48,771 nt of DNA from an uncultured Collinsella sp. (lineage in GTDB: Bacteria; Actinomycetota; Coriobacteriia; Coriobacteriales; Coriobacteriaceae). The stretch is from the NCBI GenBank assembly GCA_900540935.1, contig UQHW01000015.1:1-48771 (forward strand). The letters run 5' to 3'. The notes under the pieces were generated by a model. It was not told the DNA's origin and ran no database searches. It worked only from the letters and a program-made list of their open reading frames with translations. Both the position numbers and the translations under genes were made by a program. Below are positions 33,433 through 41,748 of this stretch, in pieces (position 1 is the first letter of the stretch; each line of letters opens with the position of its first letter).

Positions 33433-33614
33433 CGAAGGTGAATACTTTTCCGCGAAGTGAACGACCTATTTTGGACCCCCGAAGCATCCACACTTTTTGA
33501 CGCCAAAACTGCAGGGAAAACTCGGCGAAACCGCAGGAAGCGGCGTCTGAAAAGTGTCGATGCTTCGGGGGCTCGTTTTTGCTCGTTCACTTCGCGGAAA
33601 AGTATTCACCTTCG
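33433..33614. mobile_element. 182-bp MITE-like palindromic element
   Basis: Terminal arms 33433-33464 and 33583-33614 are perfect 32-bp inverted repeats beginning CGAAGGTGAATAC. A second, imperfect pair (33476-33504 with 33542-33571) carries CCCCCGAAGCATC. There is no credible gene inside; both strands give spurious frames ending in FTSRKSIHLRF. It fills most of the gap 33343-33721. Confidence 0.7.
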
Positions 33615-33638
33615 ATTCGCGAGGGCACTGTGTGAGTC

Positions 33639-33680
33639 AAAAAAGCGGGCCGCGCCGGGGATTTCCGGCACGGCCCGCTT
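33639..33680 (-). terminator. intrinsic terminator of the dehydrogenase gene
   Basis: On the minus strand AAGCGGGCCGTGCCGG pairs with CCGGCGCGGCCCGCTT, followed by a T run. Confidence 0.9.
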
Positions 33681-33721
33681 GGTATCGCGCTTCGATTCGC
33701 AAGGTTGCGGCAGCCAGCGGC

Positions 33722-34699
33722 CTACTTTGCGTCGTAGGCCTCGGCGTCCCACCAGTCGAGCTGGGCGATGTTGTCGCGGATGTGCTGGCAGCTCTTGTGG
33801 AAGCCCTCGAGCTCGTGCTCGGACAGGTCGAGCGTATAAACCTCCTCGACGCCCTCGGCGCCGATCACGCACGGCAGGGAGGTAAAGATGCCCTCCTCGC
33901 CATACTGGCCGGTCATGAGCGTGGAGGCGGAAAGCACGGCGTGCTCGTTGTGCAGCACGGCGGCGCAGACGCGCGCGGCGGAGTTGGCGACGGCGTACTC
34001 GGTGCACTGCTTGCCCTGGTAGGTCACATAGCCGCCCTTGCGCGCGAGCTCCTCGACCTCCATGTGGTCAAAGGCGTACTTGTCGGGGTTCTCGGCCTGA
34101 AGCTCGTTGAGGCTCTTGCCGGCGATGGTCGCGGCCTTAAAGGCAGCCAGCTGGCTAAAGCCGTGCTCGCCGATCATGTAGGCGTCGATGGACTTGGGGC
34201 TCACGCCGACCTTCTTGGAGATCTCGGTGCGCAGGCGGGCGGAGTCCAGACCGCAGCCCGAGCCGATGATCTTCTTGGGATCGTAGCCGGTCAGGTGCCA
34301 CAGCTCGGTGCACACGACGTCGCAGGGGTTGGAGATGCTTACGAAGATGCCGTCGAAGCCGGCGTCGACGATGCGTTTGGCAAAGGTGCGGGCGGCGTCG
34401 GTGGTAAAGAACAGCTCGCCGTCACGGTTGCCGGCGGCCAGCGCGACCTTGCCGGCAGCGTTGACGATGACGTCGCAGCAGGCCAGCTCCTCGTAGTGGT
34501 CGTAGCAGTTGACGATCTTGGTGTTATACGGGACAAACGAAAGGGAGTCGCGCAGGTCCTGGACCTCGGACGCCACCTTGGCCTCGTTGATATCGCACAG
34601 GTACAGCTCATCGGCAATGCCCTGCATGAGCAGGCTGTTGGCGACATGTGCTCCTACGTGGCCCTGGCCGACCACACCGATCTTACGCGTCTGGTACAT
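33722..34699 (-). CDS. L-2-hydroxyacid (lactate-type) dehydrogenase
   Basis: The protein has 325 aa. The Rossmann motif GVVGQGHVG is at 8-16, and the LCDIN Asp near 36 favours NAD. The NPCDV loop, LDSARLR (Asp152, Arg155) and catalytic His179 in GEHG are present. The substrate loop AAGKVALAAGNRDGE differs from standard lactate dehydrogenase and resembles L-2-hydroxyisocaproate dehydrogenases. It reduces pyruvate or branched 2-oxo acids to L-2-hydroxyacids. ATG at 34699 follows AAAGGA; the 13-residue extension upstream lacks support. Confidence 0.85.
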   Translation of the reverse strand: MYQTRKIGVVGQGHVGAHVANSLLMQGIADELYLCDINEAKVASEVQDLRDSLSFVPYNTKIVNCYDHYEELACCDVIVNAAGKVALAAGNRDGELFFTTDAARTFAKRIVDAGFDGIFVSISNPCDVVCTELWHLTGYDPKKIIGSGCGLDSARLRTEISKKVGVSPKSIDAYMIGEHGFSQLAAFKAATIAGKSLNELQAENPDKYAFDHMEVEELARKGGYVTYQGKQCTEYAVANSAARVCAAVLHNEHAVLSASTLMTGQYGEEGIFTSLPCVIGAEGVEEVYTLDLSEHELEGFHKSCQHIRDNIAQLDWWDAEAYDAK

Positions 34700-34910
34700 A
34701 TATGTATCCTTTCGGCCGAGTTTTTCGCGTCGAACCATTGTAGCGTCCTGCTACCACTTTGCTAGGCTAAAGTGCAGTAGATTGTTGGGACATGCCTTAA
34801 TTTCTACTTTTGGGGCGTTTTGGGCCGCTGGCGGCATCGCTGGTCGATGTGCTCGCGCGGATGGGGCCGCTCGTTGTACCATAGCTGCAACTGACTCGTA
34901 AGGAGCATCC

Positions 34911-35864
34911 ATGCCCATTCGCATTCCCGACGCCCTCCCTGCCGTTGCGCAGCTCGAGAGCGAGAACATCTTTGTCATGACCGAGTACCGCGCGCTGCAC
35001 CAGGACATCCGCCCGCTGCGCGTGCTCATTCTCAACCTCATGCCCACTAAGATCGCCACCGAGACGCAGATCATGCGCAAGCTCTCCAACACGCCGCTAC
35101 AGGTGGAGGTGGACCTGCTGCGCACCAAGACGCACGAGGCCACGCACGTGAGCGCTGGCCACCTGGAGACGTTCTACCGCACGTTCGACGACATCCGCGA
35201 CATCCACTACGACGGCCTGATCATCACGGGCGCGCCGGTGGAGCAGATGCCGTTCGAAGAGGTCGACTACTGGCCCGAGCTCTGCCAAATCATGGATTGG
35301 TCCACCACGCACGTACACTCCACGCTGCACATTTGCTGGGGCGCGCAGGCTGGCCTGTACCACCATTACGGTATTCAGAAGTACGATTTACCGGCCAAGG
35401 CGAGCGGCGTGTTTGAGCATCATCTGGTGAAGCCGCAGAGCCCGCTGGTCCGTGGCTTTGACGACCGCTTCTATGCCGTTCACTCGCGCAACACCGATGT
35501 GCGCCGCGAGGACGTGGAGGCCGAGCCTCAGCTCGAGGTCGTGGCCGTGTCCGACGAGGTGGGCCTGTACATCGTCAAGTCGGTCGACAGCCGCCGCTTC
35601 TTTGTCTTTGGCCACCCCGAGTACGACACCGACACGCTGCGCCTGGAGTACGAGCGCGACGTGAAGCGCGGGCTCAACCCGGAGGTGCCGGCGCATTACT
35701 TCCCAAACGACGACCCCACGGCCGAGCCGCGCAACGTCTGGCGCAGCCAGGCTCAGCTGCTCTACACCAACTGGCTCAACTACTACGTCTACCAGACCAC
35801 GCCTTACGACCTGGCCCGAGCAGGCGAGGAGCACTGGGCCGTCGGGAGGTGCGCCAGCCGTTAG
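34911..35864 (+). CDS. metA: homoserine O-acetyltransferase (MetA family)
   Basis: The protein has 317 aa. The catalytic Cys142 in HICWGAQAGL, with His235 and Glu237 in FGHPEYD, matches the MetA triad. Residue 111 is Glu (TGAPVEQM); in this family Glu111 indicates acetyl-CoA and Gly indicates succinyl-CoA, so it probably makes O-acetylhomoserine for methionine synthesis. AAGGAG precedes the ATG. No SAM riboswitch was recognised upstream. Its stop overlaps that of the convergent cyclo-ligase gene by three bases. Confidence 0.93.
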   Translation: MPIRIPDALPAVAQLESENIFVMTEYRALHQDIRPLRVLILNLMPTKIATETQIMRKLSNTPLQVEVDLLRTKTHEATHVSAGHLETFYRTFDDIRDIHYDGLIITGAPVEQMPFEEVDYWPELCQIMDWSTTHVHSTLHICWGAQAGLYHHYGIQKYDLPAKASGVFEHHLVKPQSPLVRGFDDRFYAVHSRNTDVRREDVEAEPQLEVVAVSDEVGLYIVKSVDSRRFFVFGHPEYDTDTLRLEYERDVKRGLNPEVPAHYFPNDDPTAEPRNVWRSQAQLLYTNWLNYYVYQTTPYDLARAGEEHWAVGRCASR

Positions 35865-36457
35865 GCGCTGATGATGTGGGGTAGCGGCAGGTCGTGGGCG
35901 TCGGTGGGAACGTGGTCGACACGCTGCTCGTCAAAGGCGATGCCGATGATTTGGCATGCGGGCGAGAGCGTGGGCAGGTAGCGGTCATAGCAGCCGCCGC
36001 CGTAGCCCAGACGTGCGCCGGTGCGGTCGAAGGCTACGAGCGGCACAACGATCATGTCGAGTGCCTCGGCAGGTACGATAGGGAAGCGGTCGCTGTCGAT
36101 GTCCGTAGCCGCGAAGGCCCGCGTGGGATGGGCGATGAACGGAGCCGTGCCGACGTCACCGGTGGCGACCGCTCGCATGCACATGCGCTGGCCGCAAGCC
36201 GCGGTGTCAGCTGCCGAGAGCATGCACGGATAGGCCACCTGCCAGCCACGGTCGGCGGCAGCGGTGGCAAAAGCGGCAGGATCAACCTCGGAGCCCATGA
36301 CGGCATAGACGGCAACGGTGCGCGGCGCCGCGGGGTCCGAGCGCCCCAGCAGCTCAACAAGCCGGGCGCAGATAGCGGCAGACTTAGCCGCCCGCACATC
36401 CGGTTCAATAGCATCGCGCCGAGCAATCACCGCCCGCCGCAACTCAGCCTTATCCAT
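35861..36457 (-). CDS. 5-formyltetrahydrofolate cyclo-ligase
   Basis: The protein has 198 aa. LRRAVIARRDAI near the N-terminus, VYAVMGSEVD, and the hallmark LGYGGGCYDRYL near 155-166 identify the family. It converts 5-formyl-THF to 5,10-methenyl-THF with ATP in one-carbon metabolism. The ATG at 36457 is chosen because the longer frame to 36553 would only add translated REP-like sequence (QIKPAKINLSLFGR). The neighbouring metA is also linked to one-carbon metabolism, but the two genes converge. Confidence 0.93.
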   Translation of the reverse strand: MDKAELRRAVIARRDAIEPDVRAAKSAAICARLVELLGRSDPAAPRTVAVYAVMGSEVDPAAFATAAADRGWQVAYPCMLSAADTAACGQRMCMRAVATGDVGTAPFIAHPTRAFAATDIDSDRFPIVPAEALDMIVVPLVAFDRTGARLGYGGGCYDRYLPTLSPACQIIGIAFDEQRVDHVPTDAHDLPLPHIISA

Positions 36458-36476
36458 CCCAGCCTGCCTTCTTCCA

Positions 36477-36523
36477 AACCTACCAAAAAGGGACAGGTTT
36501 ATTTTGGCAGGTTTTATCTGGGC
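36477..36523. repeat. REP-like hairpin (GGGACAG core), inverted copy
   Basis: AACCTACCAAAA, GGGACAGGTTTA and TTTTGGCAGGTTTTATCTGG. It is the reverse complement of the unit at 26161-26205. Confidence 0.85.
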
Positions 36524-36540
36524 AAACGCGACGGACTTAC

Positions 36541-36584
36541 CCAAAACCACCACAAAGGTGCCTGTCCCCTTTGTGGTGGTTTGG
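36541..36584. repeat. REP-like hairpin (CTGTCCC core), CCACCACAAAGG type
   Basis: CCAAAACCACCACAAAGG pairs with CCTTTGTGGTGGTTTGG around TGCCTGTCC. The inner 35 nt are repeated at 37284-37318, so the two bracket the hicAB operon. Confidence 0.85.
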
Positions 36585-36599
36585 CTCTACGCGTAAACG

Positions 36600-36929
36600 C
36601 TATAACGCCGCGGCGATTGCTTCAGCTACAAACTTATTGAGTGACTCGCCCTTTTTAGCGGCTGCCAACGCGGCCTGTTTATGGAGTTCAGAGCCTGTCC
36701 TTACATTAAACGAGCCCTTGAAAGCCCGCTCGGGCTCCTTGCCCTTTTCCGCGCAAAACTCAAGATAGTCGTCAACGGCGTCGTGGAAGCACTGCTCCAC
36801 CTCTTCGACTGTAGAGCCCTCGAACACAATTGCGTCCCTAATGCCTGCGACCATGCCCGTTAATACATGCTGCTCGGCATCGAACTCGACCGGGGCAAAG
36901 TAGCCCTTGTAAGCTAAAACGTTACTCAT
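36600..36929 (-). CDS. hicB: HicB-type antitoxin
   Basis: The protein has 109 aa. The N-terminal HicB fold (YKGYFAPVEFDAEQHVLTGMVAG) is a degenerate RNase H fold. The C-terminus (SFNVRTGSELHKQAALAA, GESLNKFVAEAI) is a ribbon-helix-helix DNA-binding domain. It neutralises HicA and probably represses the operon. GGAGG six bases upstream supports ATG 36929, and the start overlaps the hicA stop by eight bases. Confidence 0.9.
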   Translation of the reverse strand: MSNVLAYKGYFAPVEFDAEQHVLTGMVAGIRDAIVFEGSTVEEVEQCFHDAVDDYLEFCAEKGKEPERAFKGSFNVRTGSELHKQAALAAAKKGESLNKFVAEAIAAAL

Positions 36930-37185
36930 GGCAGCCTCCGACATCCTGTAGAAAACGAACAATGTTTCGAATGGTGCCCGCCGTCAACTCATCAGATGGG
37001 TGGGGCGCATGCATTACGAACATCCTGCCGTCCGATGGCCTGTAAAAGCGAATGCGCGATCCGGATGTCTTGCCCTTGCTGTCCATCTCAAAGCCATATG
37101 ACGTCATAACTTTAAGAAAGTCGGCAAATCTATACGTCGAAGGGCAACTGAGCAGTTGAGCAATAAGTTTATCGACCCGGGTCAT
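36922..37185 (-). CDS. hicA: HicA-type toxin
   Basis: The protein has 87 aa, somewhat longer than the usual 60. It has a double-stranded-RNA-binding-like fold with the catalytic His in MFVMHAPHPS, then ELTAGTIRNIVRFL as in HicA. HicA cleaves mRNA. The gene is first in the operon, with its own promoter at 37247-37275 and a palindrome at 37201-37221. Confidence 0.88.
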   Translation of the reverse strand: MTRVDKLIAQLLSCPSTYRFADFLKVMTSYGFEMDSKGKTSGSRIRFYRPSDGRMFVMHAPHPSDELTAGTIRNIVRFLQDVGGCHE

Positions 37186-37200
37186 CTCGGCCTCACATTC

Positions 37201-37221
37201 TGCAACTACATTCTAGTTGCA
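37201..37221 (-). promoter_or_regulatory. candidate HicB operator
   Basis: TGCAACTA and TAGTTGCA are perfect 8-bp arms with a 5-nt spacer, between the hicA promoter and start codon. Confidence 0.6.
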
Positions 37222-37246
37222 ATCTGACGCTGATGCAAGCAACCCT

Positions 37247-37275
37247 ACTATAGAACATATGTACGTATAGAACAA
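37247..37275 (-). promoter_or_regulatory. hicAB promoter
   Basis: On the minus strand TTGTTC and TATAGT are spaced by 17 bases. Confidence 0.6.
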
Positions 37276-37283
37276 GCGTTCGT

Positions 37284-37318
37284 ACCACCACAAAGGTGCC
37301 TGTCCCCTTTGTGGTGGT
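37284..37318. repeat. REP-like hairpin, second CCACCACAAAGG-type copy
   Basis: ACCACCACAAAGG pairs with CCTTTGTGGTGGT around TGCCTGTCC, identical to the core at 36541-36584. Confidence 0.9.
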
Positions 37319-37347
37319 TTTTGCTGAAGGGCGGGTGTCTGCGACGG

Positions 37348-37491
37348 TTTATCTCGATCTGTAACAGTAACTCGGCAAAAATGGGCCTAGCTGTTATAGA
37401 TCGAGACAAAGAGCCGGCGACATTCAGAATTATCTCGATCTGTAACATCTGGAGCCGATATTGCCGCCTAGATGTTACAGATCGAGACAAA
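37348..37491. repeat. tandem pair of related hairpins
   Basis: Hairpin 1 spans 37348-37410 and hairpin 2 spans 37430-37491. Both have left arms with TTATCTCGATCTGTAACA and right arms ending AGATCGAGACAAA. The arms are conserved and the loops differ. This could be a BIME-like repeat doublet or a small RNA. Nothing else but the neighbouring hairpins was found in 37186-37583. Confidence 0.75.
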
Positions 37492-37539
37492 ACTGGTGGG
37501 ACGGTCTGAGCTGGCCCGCCCAAGCGGCGGAAAAGAAAA

Positions 37540-37573
37540 GGTAGATTTTCGGGCATGTCCCAAAAATCTACCC
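37540..37573 (-). terminator. hairpin terminator of the peptidase gene
   Basis: GGTAGATTTT and AAAATCTACC enclose a GGGCATGTCCC loop. On the minus strand it is followed by TTTTCTTTT. Confidence 0.75.
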
Positions 37574-37583
37574 TTGCTGTGCG

Positions 37584-40500
37584 TTAGGCCAGCAGGTCGA
37601 TGACGTTAAAGCCGGCGTTGCTCTTGGCGATGACGTCGCGGCCGCCAAAGACGCAGGTGGGCGACACGGCTGCGATGCGCGTCACATCGGCGCCGAGCGA
37701 GCGAAGCTCAGCGGGCGTGGCCGCGAGCATCTGGGCGCGGCGCTCCTCGCGCGCGTGCGGATCGAGCCCGGCCAGGTAGGTCGTATTGCGGCGCTTGGTG
37801 AGCGCGTACGGCTTCACGGGCGCGTCCATGCCGCTCACGCAGCTCACGATAAAGCCCTCGAAGGCGGCCTCGTCGGGCTCAAAGCTGCCGAGCCATGCGC
37901 CCGCGCGTTCCATGCGCTCAATCGAAGGATCGACCGCCGGGTCGCGGTAGGTGTAGAACGCCGTCTGGCGCTCGCCGGCCGCGCGGAATCCGCATCCGTA
38001 CGCACCGCCCTTCACGCGGATCTCGTTCCACAGGTAGTCGTAGGAGAGCGCGTTGGCGGCAACCGCCCAGGCGCCCGTCACGTCAATGCCCAGACGGCGC
38101 GGGTCGCACGCGCGCGCAGCAAAGCAGATGTCGCTGGGGATGACGAAAGCCTCGTGACGGTCGCGCGGCTCCGGCACCACGAGCGCGTTGCGGCCGGCAT
38201 CGGCGCCGTCACCCGCGTCAAGCCCCAGGTCGCCCGCGGCATCCCAGTACGCGTCAAAGTCCTCATCGCTGCCGGTAAAGCTCGCCATGCAGCCATCGGC
38301 CACAAAGATGCGGTCTGCTAGCTCGGCAAGCTTGGCGCGCAGGTCGTCCAGTCGCTCGTCAAAGTGCTCGAGCAGATCGCGCAGGAACAGGTAGAAGTCC
38401 ACGCCCGAAAGCTGCTCGCGAACCACGGCCGAAGGTGAGCTGTAGCTCATCGCGCGACCGAGCGCCGCCGAGTGACCATTGTTGATAAAGCCCTGCTCAA
38501 GCCCAATGCGAATCTGCGTGAGCACGTCGCGCACGCGGTCGGCGTCAGCATCGAGCAACAGCGTGCTCGACCACACCTCGCGCGGCAGGCTCGCCAGCGC
38601 GTCGATCTTTTCGGACAGGGCGCCGGCGCTCACTAGCAGGTAGGGGCGCACGCCGTCCACGTCGGGCTGCGTCATGACCTCGGTCGTAAAGCTCAAAAAG
38701 CCCAGCTTGCCGGCGAGGAGGTTGTCGAGTTCCTCGGCCGAATGCTCGCGCGTGGGCAGCTGCTTGAGCAGGCGGCAGAGCAGCGTCACGTAGGGCAGGT
38801 CCTCAAATGCGACGCAGCTCAGGTCGAAGTACTGCATGGCGTAGGCCAAACGGTTGGTGGGGATGCCGTGGCGCAGGCAGGGGATGGGCGCGGTCGTGTC
38901 CACGACCAGCGGCGGCTCGGGGCGCGCCTCGCCAATGTCGGACACGTGCAGGCGCGGCAGCGTGGCCTTGGCCTCGGGCGTGTCCTCGGCTTCCTGCGCG
39001 GCACGCAGCGCGGCTGTGCGCTCGACCACGTCCGCCAGCTCGACATCGGTCATGACATCGCGCTTTGCAGCCAGCTCGGCGGCCTCGGCACCCTCCGCGC
39101 CCTCGGCGGCGTCCACCGGCACCAGCTCGACCAGCGCCATATGGTCGTTCTGGAGCACGAGCTCGCGCAGCAGGTCCTCAAAGTAGCTACCGTTCAGCTC
39201 GCCGCGCAGCTCCTCGTACACCGGGCCGTACTTGAGCGCCAGCGTCGCAGCGTCGTCATCGTAGAGCCACGTGCTCAGCGCGTCGCACGCAATAGCCACG
39301 CCGTCGGCGATACCGTAGTCGCGCTGGCGAAGGTCGTATTCGTTGCTGCTGATGATGGCCTCCAGGCGCTCGCGCGGAACGCCGTGCTCACACAGGTCGC
39401 GGCAGGCGTCCTGGAACACGCGACGCAGCTCGCGCGCCACGCCGGGTTGCGCGTTTTGCAGCATGATGAGCTCGTAGGGCTGCAGGCTCTCGGCCGCGGT
39501 GTAGCTCACCACGTTGCCGCCCAGGCCGGCGGCAAGAATGGCCTTCTTAACCGGCGCTTCGTTGGAACCCAGCAGCGCCTCGAACAGGATATCCGCCGCG
39601 ATTGTGCGCTTGCGGTCGAGCGCGCTGCCCAGTACAAGACCCAGGCCCACCAGGGCGTTCTCGGGCGTGGTGGCCATCTCGACGCGCTGATACTCGCAGG
39701 TCACGGGCGCCTGCACGCCCAGCGGATTGGGTGCCAGCGTGGACGGGTCCTCGCCGGCGGCAACGGCTGCGTCCATGCGGCGGCTCGCGGCACTCGGCTG
39801 CGACAGATAGCGCTCGTCCAAAAAGGCCAGCGCGCGGTCCACGTCCAGGTCGCCGTAGAGCGTGATGTAGGAGTTGGAAGGATTGTAGTGGCGCGCGTGC
39901 GTATCCAGGAACTGCTCGTAGGTGAGCGCGGGAATCGCGCGCGGGTCGCCGCCGCTCTCGTGCGCATAGGCGGTGTCGGGATAGAGCGCGGCGTTGACGG
40001 CGTCGTCCAGCACGCTCATGGGGTCGGACAGCGCGCCCTTCATCTCGTTGAACACTACGCCGTTATAGCGCAGTGTGCCCTTGCGCAGGCTCGCGGAGCT
40101 GTCGTCGCCCTCGCTCTCGGCGCCCTCCGGCAGGTCCAGCTCGTAGTGCCAGCCCTCCTGCTCAAAAATGGTGGGCTTGGTGTAGATGGCTGGGTTGAAC
40201 ACCGCATCCAGGTACACGTCCATCAGGTTGTACAGGTCCTGCTCGTTGGTGGTGGCAACGGGGTAGATGGTTTTGTCGGGGTAGGTCATGGCGTTGAGGA
40301 ACGTCTGCATGGAGCTCTTGATCAGGTCGACAAACGGCTCCTTGACGGGGAACTTAGCCGATCCGCACAGCACCGAGTGCTCAAGAATATGGAACACGCC
40401 GGTGGAATCGGCCGGCGGCGTCTTAAAGCCAATGGCAAAGGCCTTGTTTTCGTCGTCGCACGCCAGGTACAGCAGGCGAGCGCCCGAGGCGATGTGGCGC

Positions 40501-40628
40501 AGCACGTAGGCGTCCGAGTCGAGCTCGGGCACGGTCTCGCAGCGCTCGACGGCAAAGCCGTGGCAGGTGGTACCGGGTGCCAGCAGCGCGGCAGCAGCGG
40601 CGCGCGGATCGGTTGAGGTGGTGGGCAT
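37584..40628 (-). CDS. M16C insulinase-family metallopeptidase (PreP-like)
   Basis: The protein has 1014 aa. The inverted zinc motif HxxEH is H80-ILE-H84 (FHILEHSVLCGS). Two paired M16 halves and the M16C-associated domain are expected from the length. SMQTFLNAMTYPDKTIYPVAT is typical of presequence protease. It degrades short peptides in a closed chamber; no signal peptide is seen, so it is cytoplasmic. AAAGGAG precedes the ATG at 40628, and the 58-residue extension further upstream is rejected. The opposite-strand 624-codon frame is a shadow. Confidence 0.93.
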   Translation of the reverse strand: MPTTSTDPRAAAAALLAPGTTCHGFAVERCETVPELDSDAYVLRHIASGARLLYLACDDENKAFAIGFKTPPADSTGVFHILEHSVLCGSAKFPVKEPFVDLIKSSMQTFLNAMTYPDKTIYPVATTNEQDLYNLMDVYLDAVFNPAIYTKPTIFEQEGWHYELDLPEGAESEGDDSSASLRKGTLRYNGVVFNEMKGALSDPMSVLDDAVNAALYPDTAYAHESGGDPRAIPALTYEQFLDTHARHYNPSNSYITLYGDLDVDRALAFLDERYLSQPSAASRRMDAAVAAGEDPSTLAPNPLGVQAPVTCEYQRVEMATTPENALVGLGLVLGSALDRKRTIAADILFEALLGSNEAPVKKAILAAGLGGNVVSYTAAESLQPYELIMLQNAQPGVARELRRVFQDACRDLCEHGVPRERLEAIISSNEYDLRQRDYGIADGVAIACDALSTWLYDDDAATLALKYGPVYEELRGELNGSYFEDLLRELVLQNDHMALVELVPVDAAEGAEGAEAAELAAKRDVMTDVELADVVERTAALRAAQEAEDTPEAKATLPRLHVSDIGEARPEPPLVVDTTAPIPCLRHGIPTNRLAYAMQYFDLSCVAFEDLPYVTLLCRLLKQLPTREHSAEELDNLLAGKLGFLSFTTEVMTQPDVDGVRPYLLVSAGALSEKIDALASLPREVWSSTLLLDADADRVRDVLTQIRIGLEQGFINNGHSAALGRAMSYSSPSAVVREQLSGVDFYLFLRDLLEHFDERLDDLRAKLAELADRIFVADGCMASFTGSDEDFDAYWDAAGDLGLDAGDGADAGRNALVVPEPRDRHEAFVIPSDICFAARACDPRRLGIDVTGAWAVAANALSYDYLWNEIRVKGGAYGCGFRAAGERQTAFYTYRDPAVDPSIERMERAGAWLGSFEPDEAAFEGFIVSCVSGMDAPVKPYALTKRRNTTYLAGLDPHAREERRAQMLAATPAELRSLGADVTRIAAVSPTCVFGGRDVIAKSNAGFNVIDLLA

Positions 40629-40908
40629 ATGCAGTCTCCTTTGACGCCCCAGCGGGGGCGAATCGAGTCGAATCCTCGAGAGTATACCCATATGGGGCCG
40701 CGGTTCTGCGGCGAACTGGAGACGATGTGGGTGGACTAGCCTAGCTAGGTTAATAACGAATGCCGCGGGTAGCCGCTGCACCCCGCTAAAGTGAAATAAC
40801 ACCCCGTTTACCGAATCATTTAGGAAATATATGGACTCCTAAAAAGTTCTAATACAATATAAGTCATCTATCTATAAGCTGCTGATTCCTTGCAAAGGTA
40901 TGGTTGAT

Positions 40909-41613
40909 ATGGTTGAAGCAAATAGCGTTATCCCCCTGTACAAACAGATTGTCCGTGCGCTCTCTGATTCGATCGCCAACGGCACGTACCGTCCGGGAGA
41001 TAAGCTTCCGACCGAGGCGGAGCTCATCGAGCAATTTGGCGTGAGCCGAATAACGGTTCGCTCCGCAATTAAAGAAATGGAAGATGCTGGGCTTGTTGAG
41101 AGGGCCCGCGGCAAGGGCACGTTCGTTTCGTCGGACACACAGATGTATGCCGCGGACGACCGTGAGAGCTTTACCCATTCGTGCCAGCTTGCGGGAAAAC
41201 AGGCGTCTACCAGGGTTCTCGCAATGGGCTGGGACTTCCCAAGCCTGCGAGACGCGAAGTTCCTGGGCGTAGACGATACCCAAAAGGTATTGCGTAGTTG
41301 TCGTCTACGCCTTGCGGATGACAAGCCCACGATGCTGGAAACCAATAGCTATTCCGCTGCGCTTTCCTTTTTGGAGCATGAATCCCTCGAGGATTCGCTG
41401 ATGGCGGTACTCGATCGCCAGGGGATCAAGATGGGCCCCAATACGCGTACGCTCGAGGTCTGCTATGCGAGCGAGCTCGAGGCGGCATACCTTAACGTGG
41501 AGCTGGACTCTCCACTGCTTCTGTTTGTCGATAGACGTTATGCTCCAAGCGGCGAGCCGCTTTTCATCTCCCGTCAGGTGTACTGCACCGAGCGACTGAA
41601 GTTCTATTTGTAA
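40909..41613 (+). CDS. GntR/HutC family regulator (4 of 4)
   Basis: The protein has 234 aa. VIPLYKQIVRALSDSIANGTY and KLPTEAELIEQFGVSRITVRS form the winged HTH, with wing ARGKGTFVS. A UTRA domain follows and the end reads ISRQVYCTERLKFYL. It lies directly before the PTS-2 genes and is the likely local regulator. ATG 40909 is chosen because AAAGG at 40894-40898 is ten bases away; the ATG at 40900 is almost on top of it. Codon use looks less GC-rich than the peptidase next door. Confidence 0.87.
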   Translation: MVEANSVIPLYKQIVRALSDSIANGTYRPGDKLPTEAELIEQFGVSRITVRSAIKEMEDAGLVERARGKGTFVSSDTQMYAADDRESFTHSCQLAGKQASTRVLAMGWDFPSLRDAKFLGVDDTQKVLRSCRLRLADDKPTMLETNSYSAALSFLEHESLEDSLMAVLDRQGIKMGPNTRTLEVCYASELEAAYLNVELDSPLLLFVDRRYAPSGEPLFISRQVYCTERLKFYL

Positions 41614-41624
41614 ATTAGAGATAG

Positions 41625-41646
41625 ATTGGTCAATTTACCGACCAAT
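41625..41646. promoter_or_regulatory. palindrome between GntR gene 4 and PTS-2
   Basis: ATTGGTC and GACCAAT are perfect arms with an 8-nt spacer. There is no T run, so an operator is at least as likely as a terminator. Confidence 0.4.
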
Positions 41647-41748
41647 TGCTACCGTTCGCGGATTTGGAAAATAGACACACCGCGTAGGGTAGATTGCTAA
41701 TATACTTTGTTATGACAATATAGTACGTCTTATTGATATTGGAGAACT

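Noticed and set aside
33339..33885. Small frames on both strands encoding FTSRKSIHLRF
   Set aside because: Both are translations of the two arms of the 182-bp palindrome, so the matching peptides reflect DNA symmetry, not a gene.
34740..34910. SAM riboswitch before metA
   Set aside because: The leader has small inverted repeats, but no S-box core or terminator/antiterminator pair was recognised.
38742..40616. 624-codon plus-strand frame opposite the M16 peptidase
   Set aside because: It is a shadow of the peptidase, whose HxxEH motif, length and ribosome site are clear.
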